Assembly: GCA_019321725.1 (NCBI GenBank)
Contig: CM033114.1
Coordinates: 20,043,797 to 20,107,796 of the forward strand
Length of the DNA stretch: 64,000 bases
From: Paulownia fortunei
Taxonomy: Eukaryota > Streptophyta > Magnoliopsida > Lamiales > Paulowniaceae
Direction of reading: 5' to 3'
The notes beneath the pieces were generated by a model, which saw only the letters and a program-made list of their open reading frames with translations, was not told the DNA's origin and made no database searches. The translations under genes and the position numbers were made by a program. Shown in pieces: positions 1 to 11,786 of this stretch (within the stretch, counting starts at the first letter, position 1; each line of letters begins with the position of its first letter).

Positions 1-1140
1 TTATTATGGGTAAATAGTCAATAAAATCTATTTTAAGTAGCAATATCGAAGTCTTAATTTTATTTATTTTTTAATAGTTGATTGATAAATTATTAATTTA
101 TTGTTAATTGAAACCACTTAAAAGAATATGTTATTGTACATGCAAAAAAATGGTTAGTAAACTTTAACTCAATTAATTAAAATATAAAGTATTTTTCAAA
201 AAATCTCTTTTCTTTTTCTCTCTCACTTCCTCTTTTTACCTTTCAATAACAAATTGTCCTTTTCCAAAATTATTTCATAAAGGCTAATCAAACACAATTT
301 TTCCAAATTTATTTCTCTAAACACGACTTTTCCAAATTTACATGCAGTTTCAGCCTAATTATCAAGCCCTAAATATATATAAATACCTCCACCCGTCCCC
401 TTCATCTTCTCACCCATTCTCACGCCTCCTTTTTCTCTTTGTTTTCTTGGTCACTTTAACCCCTGTATTCAACCACAAAAATCCAGATTTTTTACGAAAT
501 TGTTCTTCAATGGCGACTCAGAATGGAAACCCAGAAGCAGCAAAGAAGAAAACCCTAATAATAACCCTAAGAAGCTCCGACGGCGAAGAATTCGTGGTCT
601 GTGAATCCGCCGCCGTCTTATCCGTAACTATTAAGAACATGGTGGAAGACGAATGCACGGGGAGCGTAATCCGCTCCCACTCGTCGACGGTGGAACCCTA
701 GCCATGGTCATAACCTACCTCAACAAACACGCCAAGGAAGGTGTTTCCGACGATGAAAAGAGGAAGTTCGACGAGCTGTTTGTTTCCGGGAAGGAGTTGG
801 GCGTCCTCTTCGACGTCGTTTTGGCCGCAAACTACCTCAACATTAAGGATTTATTGGACATGCTCTGCCAGAAGATTGCGGATACGATCAAGAATAAAGA
901 CGTGAGATGTGTGAGGGAAATTTTCGGCATTGAGAACGATTTTACTCCTGAAGAGGAGCAGCTGATCAGGGATGAGAACGCGTGGGCTTGGGAAGGTGTT
1001 GAACCAAACTATGATTGATTCATCTAAAAGATGAATTAGGTTTTTTTTTTTAAAAAACAAACAAACAATTCTGATGGATTAATTAGGATGATTAAGGTAG
1101 CATTTAATTGTTATTTTTTTATTTTTCTTTATTTAGTTAA
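1..1140 (+). repeat. Segmental duplicate of 18302-19450 (SKP1-like unit with promoter)
   Basis: From the first bases (gtaaatagtcaataaaatct) this stretch matches about 18305 onward (gtaaatattcaataaaatct). It continues through promoter, 5' leader, coding region and 3' flank to about 1140. The unit is direct, about 18.25 kb apart. A TATA-like tatatataaatacc lies near 374-387, about 125 bases before the ATG. The upstream limit is outside the window. Confidence 0.85.
510..1018 (+). pseudogene. SKP1-like gene, frameshifted copy
   Basis: SKP1 proteins link cullin-1 to F-box proteins in SCF ubiquitin ligases. The ATG at 510 opens MATQNGNPEAAKKKT and runs through the first half of the POZ-type Skp1 domain (TLIITLRSSDGEEFVV). 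Near 670-672 the frame breaks: the intact paralogue at 18750 reads aatcccgctccc where this copy reads aatccgctccc, so one C is missing. Reading resumes in another frame as PLPLVDGGTLAMVITYLNKH and continues to ENAWAWEGVEPNYD, stop at 1018. Ten codons near the N terminus (after MATQNGN) are also absent relative to the paralogue. There is no intron, unlike canonical one-intron plant SKP1 genes. Apart from the single base the rest is almost identical to the intact copy, so the frameshift looks recent; a sequencing error in a short C run cannot be excluded. Confidence 0.85.
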
Positions 1141-1633
1141 TTGAATTTTAAATTTAGGAACTGTATTTTTTTTTGCTTTTTTTTACGAATATTAGTATTT
1201 CTGGCATTTTTTTACGAATATTATTTTTCTTGAGATCAATTTCTGGCATTTTTCTGTTGCTAATGCTGTGGGGATTTCTTATCCAGACTTTACAGACAAG
1301 GGGGATGTTGAAACAGTCTAATAATCTCTCTCTCTTTTTTGCCCCGGAAATTTTAGGAACTTGTAAAAAGTTTTTGTTTTAGTCATCCTGGAAATTTGTT
1401 CCTACATGTTCTGTCTGAAGGATCATATTGATTACTACTAAATTTTGAGATCTTGAATTTTGTTTTCATGTAGGCATCTATAATTTTATTTAGTTACACC
1501 AAAATTGAAAGAAAACACTGAATGAAGCCTTGACAACTGAATTAGTTCAGATATTACTAGTAATTCTGTTGTTGCTAATTTGAATGCTATAATATAAAAA
1601 TTAAAGCTGTGATGCTGCTTATGATCAGAAACA

Positions 1634-2656
1634 TGGTACTGAATTGCGGCATCTAACCGCTGAGCCAATTCAAACCGAACGCACCAAAGTGGTCTACCTT
1701 GTACGAGCGCAGCTTGACTTGATGAAATTCATTTGCTAACACATTCACAATGATACATCATAAGGGCTTCACAGAGAATATTATCTTTACTTTGTTCCAC
1801 GCAGAGTGGTTGCATGTGAGAAGGTAAGCAGCATGGTGTCTGAAAAATTGATAGATTTTAAGAAATTGTTTGACAATAACACCGGGCCAAATAATTTATG
1901 TTCTGTTGTCTACAGATACTTGAGGAGGAAAAAGTACATGAGTTGTTAAACATCGGGGAGTTTCCCTTATACATGATTCCACTGGACGAGGATGTACTAT
2001 CATTTGAACTTGACCTTGCTCAGAAAGTATGTGGTCTTATTTATTATGTTGAAATGACTAATAATTTGAGAGAAGAAAATCGTTTTTACAATTCTTGAGT
2101 CAGTTGTGTCTAATGTTAGGAGGATATGCCTGACAGGAATATTTGGTGGATGGAGATGCAACCTGTCTCTGGCATATTGCAAAAGCCATTCACAATCTGG
2201 AGGTATAGTTGATTTATTTTTTGCATAGTGTGTCAATGTTGGTGGAGACCTTCGAAATTTTTAGAGATTCACAGAATCCTGTTATTAGTTTTTGGTATGT
2301 TAGCATTTTTAAGGAGGAAAATTTTATTTATGGCTTCCAAGATGTTTTCTTTCCCTTATTTTCTGTTACCTTTTTTTGATGATTCTATGTTGGTTGTAAT
2401 GTAGTTTTCTTTTGGAGTAATACCAAATGTTAGGGCCAAAGGGAAAGCAGCTACACGTGTTGCTGACATTCTGAATCGCATGCAAGCTGAAGAACCTGTT
2501 AACACTTCAGATGTAATTTTTCATCACTTAAAAGGCATATAAAATCTTGTTATAATTTTGAGTGTTCATATAAAAATAAAACACTTACTATGCACTATTT
2601 TTTAACCACAGATGGGCTTTCCAGAAATTAATACTCTTATACTTCTAGATAGAGAG
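1634..2656 (+). pseudogene. VPS33: VPS33 gene fragment, five exons with stop codons
   Basis: VPS33 is the Sec1/Munc18-family subunit of the HOPS and CORVET vacuolar tethering complexes. Five consecutive exons can be read: about 1634-1823 (ELRHLTAEPIQTERTKVVYL), 1916-2026 (ILEEEKVHELLNIGEFPLYM), 2137-2202 (YLVDGDATCLWHIAKAIHNL), 2405-2512 (FSFGVIPNVRAKGKAATRVA) and 2612-2656 (MGFPEINTLILLDRE). All internal junctions keep GT-AG signals and correct phase. The first exon has two in-frame stops (TAA at 1737 and 1761). Exons before and after are missing: the following VDMVTPMCSQ-type exon is not found and the sequence passes into repeat DNA. Only a minor part of a roughly 600-residue protein is present, so this is a dead duplicate. 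Retained introns argue for DNA-level duplication rather than retroposition. Confidence 0.82.
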
Positions 2657-2958
2657 GTATACTTCCACTCCTTTTTTTTTTTTTTTTCTTCATATATTGA
2701 CATAATGTTCCCCTTAGAGTCTTCACAACTGTGAGTATTATTTCATGTTCAATTGATTCCATAGTGTTTAGGAATTCCTTTGATATTTTAGTGCAATGTC
2801 TATTAATTTGTCAGTTGTCAAATTAAAAGCTATGCTACAAAAGAAGTGTTGCATGGGGAAGTTGCTATGAAGACAAAAGATTGCTAATATATAGACAATA
2901 TGGGCCCTTTGGCAGGTGGTTGCCAATTTGACAGCTCCTTAGTACTTTAAGAGTTATA

Positions 2959-3417
2959 TAGTTTGATTTTAGTTTTAATGTTTTTGAAAAAAAATAATTA
3001 GAAGATTTATTGTTTGAAAATATATGGGAATTGTGATGTAATTTTGGTTTTAATTATGAGGGAGAGAGTTCTTATTGTAATGTCTTGTTTGGTTAGTGAT
3101 GTTAATGTTGGAAATATGTCATGTTTGACCAAATATTTGGGTATGTTCTAATACTCATTTTATTCGGATAAATGGTCGATCATGTTCTACTCTATGAGTA
3201 TATGATTATAGTATATTTGGTCTCACAAAACTATTTTCGGTTAAATAAGAAATTATTGTCTTAATGTGACAACTTGATATAAAATTTGATTACTAGAAGA
3301 AAGTGACCCACATTGGAAAAGAAATGTGAGTTAACCTATTCATATAGTCCAAGTTGAGGAATTGAGTTTGGACCCCAAGGGGCACCCCAAGTGTTTTTAG
3401 CAGGGGGTGGGGGGAGT
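2959..3417 (+). repeat. Direct repeat copy 1, LTR-like, 743 bp before copy 2
   Basis: Sequence from gtttgattttagttttaatg to the gcaccccaagtg/poly-G stretch recurs at 3702-4155 with few differences. It contains tgttggaaatatgtc at 3106, a TG-starting motif common at plant copia LTR ends. The shared block extends about 147 bp upstream of that TG, so the repeat is not simply an LTR pair. Confidence 0.75.
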
Positions 3418-3419
3418 CT

Positions 3420-3700
3420 TACGTGCTATATAATTATATTATATTACAAAAAATATGGTCAAGAGCATTAATATATTCAAATTTAAAAACCAAGGTTTAA
3501 AATAATTATTGATTGCAATAATTAACCCATAGGAAAACACAATGAAATTCTATAGTCCATAGAAAATGATGTTTTATTTCCTGAATAATTTGTTTAATTT
3601 GCCAAACGTTCCAAATACGAATGGTACAATCGTCCCTATTTTAGTTCAATGCTTTAATAGTACTTTGATATTTTGTAGTTGGGAAATAAGGGCTTTGGAG
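3420..3700 (+). repeat. Segment matching 17555-18020 in inverted orientation
   Basis: Read on the plus strand, tagttcaatgctttaatag and tttgtagttgggaaa (3640-3690) match the reverse complement of 17560-17610. Sequence at 3430-3545 (attatattacaaaaaatatg, ggaaaacacaatga) matches the reverse complement of 17895-18020. About 200 bp present between these parts in the 17.7 kb copy is missing here. Confidence 0.65.
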
Positions 3701-3701
3701 T

Positions 3702-4155
3702 TAGTTTGATTTTAGTTTTAATGTTTTTGAAAAAAAATAATTAGAAGATTTATTGTTTGAAAATATATGGGAATTGTGATGTAATTTTGGTTTTAATTAT
3801 GAGGGAGAGAGTTCTTATTGTAATGTCTTGTTTGGTTAGTGATGTTAATGTTGGAAATATGTCATGTTTGACCAAATATTTGGGTATGTTCTAATACTCA
3901 TTTTATTCGGATAAATGGTCGATCATGTTCTACTCTATGAGTATATGATTATAGTATATTTGGTCTCACAAATTATTTTCGGTTGAATGAGAAATTATTG
4001 TCTAAATGTGACAGCTTGATATAAAATTTGGTTACTGGAAGAAAGTGACCCACATTGGAAAAAAAATGTGAGTTAACCTATTCATATAGTCCAAGTTGAG
4101 GAATTGAGTTTGGACCCCAAGGGGCACCCCAAGTGTTTTAAGGGGGGGGGGGGGG
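3702..4155 (+). repeat. Direct repeat copy 2, LTR-like, adjoining copia element
   Basis: Second copy of the 2959-3417 repeat, with tgttggaaatatgtc at 3849, ending in a run of about 15 G before 4156. It runs directly into sequence with a TATA-like box (ctataaataaatc near 4422) and the gag region, so it may be the start of the 5' LTR of the copia element. Confidence 0.7.
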
Positions 4156-5465
4156 TACATGCTAGTGGGTTCGGTCCAAAACCCACACACGCACTGTCGG
4201 CTCGAGCTCAGAGCACGGGTCATGGCTCTATCCACTATATTCTTTTTGGATGAAATTTATTTTAAATTTTATTTTAAATTTCCATGAATGAATCTAGACA
4301 ATTTTCTTTCCAATTTGAACAAAAGCCGTTGGAGTCCTTCGGGTGTGTCTGCTTTGAAGCTGTTCAAATTGAAATGGTCTGTTCGAATAGTTGTGTTATT
4401 TCAATTCGAAATCTTTGGCATCTATAAATAAATCATTCCCCAGTTTCTGCAATATACGTTTTGTTTCAACATAAGCATTGTTCTGTTAAAATTGTGTCTG
4501 TCTCATAAACAAGAGAGTACATAAATATTTTTGGTTCATTGTGTCTTGCTGTTTGGAGTGCTACTATAATAAGAAGAGACCGTTGTATGTTGGGAGGCGT
4601 TTGCTTTTCAACCGTGAGCACCGAAGCAGGGCCAATCGTCTTAGAGACATAGAGTCGAACTCTAGCCACGATCTTCTGTTTTCATTTAACAAGTTTCCAT
4701 TTCTGTATTTCATTTCTGCATTTCAATTCTAAGTAAATTTTCTGGCATCATTCTGAATATAGTACTGCACGCTTCACTATTTTACTAACAATTTTAAGAC
4801 GAATTTTCCATCCACTTTTTCGTGCGTGCGTATTATATTCTGTGCAAAAATCTGTTCGACATTTTCCATGTACGTACAATGTTGTATTTTTGTACTTCTG
4901 GCTTTAGACTATTTCATGCAGATTTGAATGTGTTTCATACCTTGTATGATTTCTATTAATACCACCTGCTGTCAAAGTAAAGAGGGTACTTTTATTCTGT
5001 TTTTTTAGAAAAATCTGAATGTGTTTCATGCTTAATTTGTGTTTGGCCGATTACAAAATCTTTTTATATATATATACATAGATAGATAGATTTATGTGCA
5101 TATTGAGTTTGCTGTATTTACACATAGTGCTTTAGAAAGTTGATGATTTTCTGAAATTTTCATTCTATTTTGAAACTAAATCTGAAAACTGTTCATTTTA
5201 TGTTTTAGTTTCAATTTATATTAAACTATCAATCTCATTCATGTGAATTAGTTTAACTTAGAATAATATATATTCCATCTCTTTAATTGCTTCACTGTTC
5301 ATAGTATATAATATATTTGTTTATGCAATATATTTGTATTCGCATAATATTTTGTTTGACTTTGTTATTTATCAAGTTGTATATACAAAAATCTGAATTT
5401 TTGTTAAGAAATGATTAAATCAAAAGATTTGTAATGATTGTTTATCTTCTGTTTTCGTAACAGAA

Positions 5466-6360
5466 ATGGATGGAACTACTAATGTTTTCACTACAAGTGT
5501 GACACCCAATGCGGTTCCACCACCAGATGTTCCCATTCAATTGGCTCATGTTCCTCACGCAAAAAAGTCGAAAAAAATTCAGTGGTGTTGACTTTAAGAG
5601 ATGGCAACAAAAAATAATGTTTTATCTCACTACACTGAGTTTGGCGAGGTTCCTGAAAGAAGATCCTCATGCTGTACAAGAAGGAGAGAACAATCGGAGT
5701 CAGTCATTGCCTTGGATGCCTGGAAGCATTCAGACTTTCTGTGCAAAAATTACATTCTAAATGAGCTAGACAATACACTATACGGCGTGTATAGTACCAT
5801 GAAAACTACAAAAGAGTTATGAGAGTCCTTGGAGAAGAAATATAAGACAGGACGCCGACACAAAGAAATTCATTGTTGGCAAGTTTCTTGATTACAAAAT
5901 GGTGGATTCAAAAGCCATTATCAGTCAGGTTCAAGACTTGCAAGTTCTTCTTCATGATATCCATGATGAAAACATGACTCTAAGTGAATTATTCCAAGTT
6001 GCTGCCATCATTGAAAAACTCCCACTGTTATGGAGAGATTTTAAGAACTATCTCAAGCATAAATGAAATGAGATGAACTTGGATGAGCTAATTGTCCGAT
6101 TGAGAATTGAAGAAGGTAGTAGAAAGTATGAAAAGAAGAAAGGAGGATAGTTTGGGCAAACAAAGGCCAACGTGGTTGAAACCAATTCAAATGGAAATAA
6201 GAATAAGAGGAAATTTTCTGGTGACAGTCCAAAGGACAACAAGAAGAATGCTAAGCGGTTCAAAGGCAATTGATATAATTGTGGCAAACCTGGACACCGT
6301 AAGAGTGAATGCGGCAAGCCAAAGAAGCCGAGTGCACAAGCTAATGTAACTGAAGCTGAC
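5466..6360 (+). pseudogene. copia gag remnant with mutated zinc knuckle
   Basis: The ATG at 5466 opens MDGTTNVFTTSVTPNAVPPP. Frameshifts follow near 5555-5600, then a copia gag (UBN2-type) region: [40 protein letters not shown] and related segments in alternating frames. The CCHC knuckle at about 6271-6312 reads stop-Y-N-C-G-K-P-G-H-R-K-S-E-C: its first cysteine codon has become TGA. Several other stops (for example TGA after TTKEL near 5820) confirm that it is dead. Gag would form the particle that packages element RNA. Confidence 0.8.
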
Positions 6361-6363
6361 GCA

Positions 6364-9300
6364 TTGTCTAAAGGGGTACAAGAAATGAACTTGTCTGCTG
6401 TTGTGTTTGAATGTAACAGTGTTGGAAATCCCAGGGAATGGTGGGTAGATACTGGTGCTACTCACCACATTTGTGTTGATAAAGCAATGTTCTCCAACTA
6501 CAAAGCAATCAATGGAGAACAACTGTTTATGGGAAATTCTGCAAGTTCAAAGGTTGAAGGACAAAGAAAAATAACTTTGAAAATGACTTATGGCAAGGAG
6601 CTCGTCCTCAACAATGTGCTACATGTGCCTAACATCCGCAAAAATCTTGTATTCGGTTCTTTGCTTAGCAAGAATGGTTTTAAGCTAGTCTTTGTAGCTA
6701 ATAAGTTTGTACTCACCAAGAATGATACATATGTGGGGAAGGGTTACTTATGTGATGGGAAGTTCAAAATGAATGTCCTTACTATTATACCAAAGGCAAA
6801 CAATAATAATAATATTACTAGTTCTGCTTATATGCTTGAGTCTTCTTGTTTATGGCATAATAGATTAGGGCATGCAAATTTTAAATTTGTTCGTAGATTG
6901 ATGAATTTAAATTTATTGCCAAATTTACAATTTGACCCTAATTGTAAATGTCAAATTTGTGTAGAAGTTAAGTTAGCCAAAACACCATATCATTCTGTTG
7001 AAAGGAATACAACACCATTAGAATTAATTCATGGTGATATCTGTGACTTCAAATTTATGCAAACTAGAGGTGGTAAAAAATATTCCATTACTTTTATAGA
7101 TAATTGCAATAGATATTGTTATGTTTATTTGCTAAGAAGCAAAGATGACGCTTTGGATGCTTTATTATAAGAGTGAAGTGGAAAATCAACTTAGCAAACA
7201 AATAAAAATTATTCGAAGTGATAGAGGTAGAGAATGTGAAGCACCGCTTGAAGAATTTTGTTCAAAATCTGGCATTATTAATCAAACTACTGCACCTTAT
7301 TCACCTCAATCAAATGGAATTGATGAACACAAGAATCGAACTCTTAAAGAGATGATGAATGCTATGTTGATAAGTTCGGGACAACCCGAGAACTTGTGGG
7401 GGGAAGCTATCCTCTCAGCCAATGTCATTCTTAATAAAATTCCACTAAAGGAAATAGATGAAACTCCATATGAATTGTGGAAAGGACATAAGTCTAGCTA
7501 TAAACACTTAAAAATATAGGGGTGCTTGGTTAAGGTAGAAGTGCCTAAGCCTAAACAAGTAAAAATTGGGCCTAAAACTGTTGATTGCATATTTGTTGGA
7601 TATGCTAATAATAGTAGTGTATATCGGTTCCTTGTGTACAAGTCAGACATTCCTGATATACATGAAAATATAATCATTTAATCCATAAATGCTGTATTTT
7701 TTAAATATGTCTTTCTATGTAAAGACAAAGACAAAAAAGAAACAAGTTCTCATAAGCAGACTTATTATACTGCAAATAATAATTATCGAAAATATGAAGA
7801 ACCTAGGCGCAGTAAAAGGTCTAAAACATCTACATCTTTTGGTCTAGATTTTCTAACCTATATGTTAGAAAATGAACCTAAGATATTTGTTGAAGCAATG
7901 TCTATTTCAGAAGCTCCATTTTGAAAAGAAGCTATCAATAGTGAAATATAATCTATTACGCAAAAATCACACTTGGAAGTTGGTTGATCTTCCACCTGGA
8001 AATAAACCTCTAAGTTATAAGTGGATTTTGAAAAAGAAGTTAAAACCTGATGGGTATATTGATAAATATAAGGCTAGCTAAAAGCTATAAACAAAAAGAT
8101 GGCCTTGATTTCTTCGACACATACTCACCAGTTACAAGAATGACCTCTATTGGAGTTCTTGTTGCAATTGCTGCACTGTACAATCTTGAGATCCATCAAA
8201 TGGATGTTAAAACAACATTTTAAATGGTGAGTTAGAAGATGAAATATACATGAAACAACCTGAATGATTTGTTGCCTCAAGACAAGAGAAAAAGATGTGT
8301 AAGTTTGTTAAGTCTTTGTATGGATTGAAGCAGACGCCAAAGCAGTGATACCAGAAGTTTGACAAAACTATGTTGTCAAATGGATTTAAAATCAACGAGT
8401 GTGATAAATTTGTTTACATTAAAAACATACCTAAAGCCTATGTAATCATATGTCTATATGTTGATGATATGCTGATAATAGGTAGAAATCATGATACTAT
8501 CATAAACACTAAGAAAATATTGACACAAAACTTTGATATGAAAGACATGGGAGTGAGAGATGTTATATTGGGGATCAAGATCTCTAAGACAATTGATGGG
8601 CTTGTTCTATCTCAGTCTCATTATGTAGAGATTATTCTTAAGAGATTCAATGTTTATGATGAAAGCCCAGTAAAAATTCCAATTGACTTAAGCTTACACT
8701 TAGTCAAAAATAAAGGTGAACTAGTGTCTCAGTTAAAATATTCACAAATCATAGGCAGTTTAATATACATAACAAATTGTACTTGTTCGGACATAGCATG
8801 TGATGTGAATAAACTGAGTAAGTTTACTAGTAATCCAAGTAATGATCATTGGAAAGCATTGAATAGAGTTCTAAGATATTTAAGACATACTTTGAACTTT
8901 GAATTAAATTATATAAGATATCCAGCAGTGTTGGAAGGATACTATGATGCCAATTGAATATCAGACATAAAGGATTTAAAATCCACTAGTGGTTATATTT
9001 TTACTATTGGTGATGCAGTTGTGTCTTGAAAATTCTCAAACCAAACTTGTACAACTGGATCAACAATAAAATATGAGTTTATAGCTTTGGATAAAGTTGG
9101 AGAAGAAGGAGAATGACTTTGAAATTTTCTAGAGGACATTCCGTGTTGGCCTAAGCCAGTCTCTGCTATCAGTTTACATTGTGATAGTCAGTCGGCGATT
9201 GAAAGGGCACAATATAGCATGTATAATGGTAAGTCTAGACACATACGTTGTAGACATAATACCATTAAACAATTGATCTCAAGTAATGTTATCTCCATTG

Positions 9301-9419
9301 ATTATGTAAAATCTAAGGAGAATCTCACGGATCTGCTTACAAAAGGATTACCAAGTGATCAAGTGTACCGACTATCGAAGGGAATGGAATTAGAGCCTAC
9401 TATGCATGAATTTGTATAA
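6364..9419 (+). pseudogene. copia pol remnant: protease, integrase, RT, RNase H
   Basis: Protease motif WWVDTGATHHIC lies near 6439. The GAG-pre-integrase zinc motif reads LWHNRLGHANFKF...CKCQIC (about 6850-6960). Integrase core acids fall in LIHGDICDF, IIRSDRGRE and QSNGIDEHKNRTLKE (about 7025-7350). The RT start reads NHTWKLVDLPPGNKPL (about 7965), its active site is YVDDM (about 8458), and the RNase H tail carries HCDSQSAIERA and TKGLPSDQVYRLSKGMELEP to the stop at 9419. Stops and shifts near 7169, 7519, 7680, 8081, 8220, 8958 and 9030 break the frame. The long open first part (268 codons, 6364-7170) shows decay is moderate, not ancient. Confidence 0.85.
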
Positions 9420-9540
9420 TGGTAACCCAACCTTGTTGACTGCAGATCCCAAGATCCTGGTTCAATGGGACGACTAAGTTATGAAGATTTAGTTAAGCAC
9501 TTAGGATATAATTCCTACCCATTCCCATGATGTATGTAAA

Positions 9541-10750
9541 TATTTTTTTTATTGATATGATGATTTAAATGTATATAAAATATATATAAACTTACATATG
9601 TATTTGTATGTATAATAATGATTAAGATTTTTTTATAATATTTTGTGAAGGAATGAAAATAATTTTGTAGAATTCAGTATTTGAATGTTTGACTTTATTT
9701 TTCATAAACATAGAAACTATTGGAACTGAATCGAATTGAATACAAATTAATCACAAAGAAGTAATGTCGATACCAACAGATGTTGTCTGTAAATATAACA
9801 TCTCATATACCACATTTTTTTTGTTATAAGTCACACTACATAAAAATACTTCACCAAGATCATAGCACAAGGATTCCAAAGCTTGGATCCATACTAAAAT
9901 ACTAAGGCCGAATCTAATCCTGCGCCAAATGTAGGGTTGGGCGCTAAAACACAAAAAAGAAACCAACCCAAAGCAGCACCATTGCTTGCGATATTTTAGA
10001 GCACTAAAGATTTTGAGTAAACATTTTGGCACAATACTGCTCATTACGCCATCTTTTTTTTTTATAATAAATTTTATATTTATTATTAAGTTTAAAAATA
10101 TTTTAAATTTTTTATCCTAATTACATATTTTTAAAAAAATATTTATTTTTATTTTATATATGTACATAGATATTTTTAACAAAATTTATTTTATTTATAT
10201 TGTTTTTTCAATAAATTTTATATTTCTATATTATGTTTTTTTAAAAAAATATTTTTTTATCCTAATTATATATTTTCAACATTTTTTTATGTTATATATG
10301 TACATAAATATTTCTAATAAAATTTAATTATTTTATTTATATTGTTATTATTAATATTAAAATGTTTATATTGCTAAAATTTATTCCTAATAATAAGTCA
10401 TAAAGATTAGAAATAAGATAATTTATATAGATTAGGAGAAATGCGAGAATTAGATAAATATTTATTGACTAAACATAAAATACAAATTGAATATGTAATT
10501 GTATTAATATGTTAATATATATTTGATAAAATAAAATAGTTATTGTAAATGGAATAACAATGAATGTTCCTTTTAGAGTAAAATTTGAAATAGATGGGTT
10601 AGAGATGGATTTTAAATTTTATACAAAAACTGCATCATTTTAGTGCAAAAAAGTTATGGGTTGGAGATGGTCTAAAAAAACATCATAATTTTAAAAGATG
10701 TTGTCAATAGCCTTGACTAAAATTGCCTGACTTTCAACCGGATAGACAAA
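9541..10750. other. AT-rich intergenic stretch with a local duplication
   Basis: No gene is supported here. About 10100-10205 and 10247-10350 form a degenerate tandem pair (period about 140-150 bp) sharing tttttatcctaatta and tatatatgtacata. 10555-10690 (gggttagagatgg, gggttggagatggtct) resembles the ends of small plant inverted-repeat transposons, but I could not define a partner. Confidence 0.4.
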
Positions 10751-11786
10751 GAGCATGTTTGGAATCACTTTTCAAATGAACTTTTAGATATAAAAGTCCA
10801 TTTAAATATTTTTTTGGTGTTTGGTAATTTATATTGGATGGACTTTTTGGATAAGTCACATCTCTAAAAGTCCATTCTAGAAAAGTGAGAATAGGCGGCT
10901 TCTTAAAACTCATTTCCCGCACTTTTATCTGAAAGTTATTAAAAGGTTGATATTTTTCAATTCTATCCCTTCTCTTTCTATTTAAATTACCAATATTAAC
11001 CTCACTATACTACTCTATACTACTCTTCAAAACACGTTCATTCTTCCAAAACTTTTCACAAAAGTTCTGAGAGATTTCAAGGTACCTATCATTTTTTCTT
11101 TTTGTAATTTATTTTTTAATTGAGATGTAGATGATGTATTTTTTATTTGGATTCTTCATACATATATTTTATAATTTTTATCCGATAAAAAAATTTGAAC
11201 AAATTATACAAAATTCATACTCCTATAACTTTCTACACATACTGATCCTTGATAGTATTCTCTATATTTTTCAGGTAAATTCTGTGGACTTAGATTGTTT
11301 CTCCCTCATTTAAATTATTGGTGAGTTTTCTCTTTTATATATATATTATAAGGTTATAGTTTAATACTGAAACTTTGTATTCAATTGGATTCTTTTTTTC
11401 TTTGCTACTTTTACTAAAATTTTGTAAATTATTTTCTTTTATTCCATGAATTTTAGAGTTTGTATACATCTATACTTGGTGGGTCTCTCATTATGAAAAA
11501 AACATAAATGGAAGCTTCTTTTTTCTCTTGATGGAATTTTTTGCGAATATTTTTATCGGGTGTATTTCTTCAATATTAAATTTTGTTTGTGTTCTGCTCT
11601 CTAAGTATATCAAAGTGTCTTTGATTGAAAATTATTGATTAGACATAGTATAGGATAGTACTATATTACATGTCATCATTCTCCTTATTTGAATAGAATT
11701 CTTATATTTTTTATTTTTCGTTTTTGATTAATTTTTTCATGTTTGTTAATGAAGATATGGAACTTAACTCAATATACAACAATTTA

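Larger units (their letters stand above)
3849..9540 (+). mobile_element. Decayed Ty1/copia retrotransposon (plus strand)
   Basis: The domain order gag, CCHC knuckle, protease, integrase, reverse transcriptase, RNase H is diagnostic of Ty1/copia. All are present in order from 5466 to 9419 but broken by many stops and frameshifts. The 5' limit is inferred from the LTR-like repeat at 3849. 4156-5465 would be the remaining LTR and leader: it holds a TATA-like box near 4422 and no reading frame I trust. I found no tRNA-Met primer site (tggtatcagagc) and no copy of the LTR-like sequence after 9420, so the 3' LTR seems lost and the element is probably truncated and immobile. Confidence 0.8.

Noticed and set aside
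4156..4235. tRNA-like stretch with gtgggttcggtccaaaacccac
   Set aside because: It forms one hairpin resembling a T arm, but no D arm, anticodon arm or acceptor pairing could be built.
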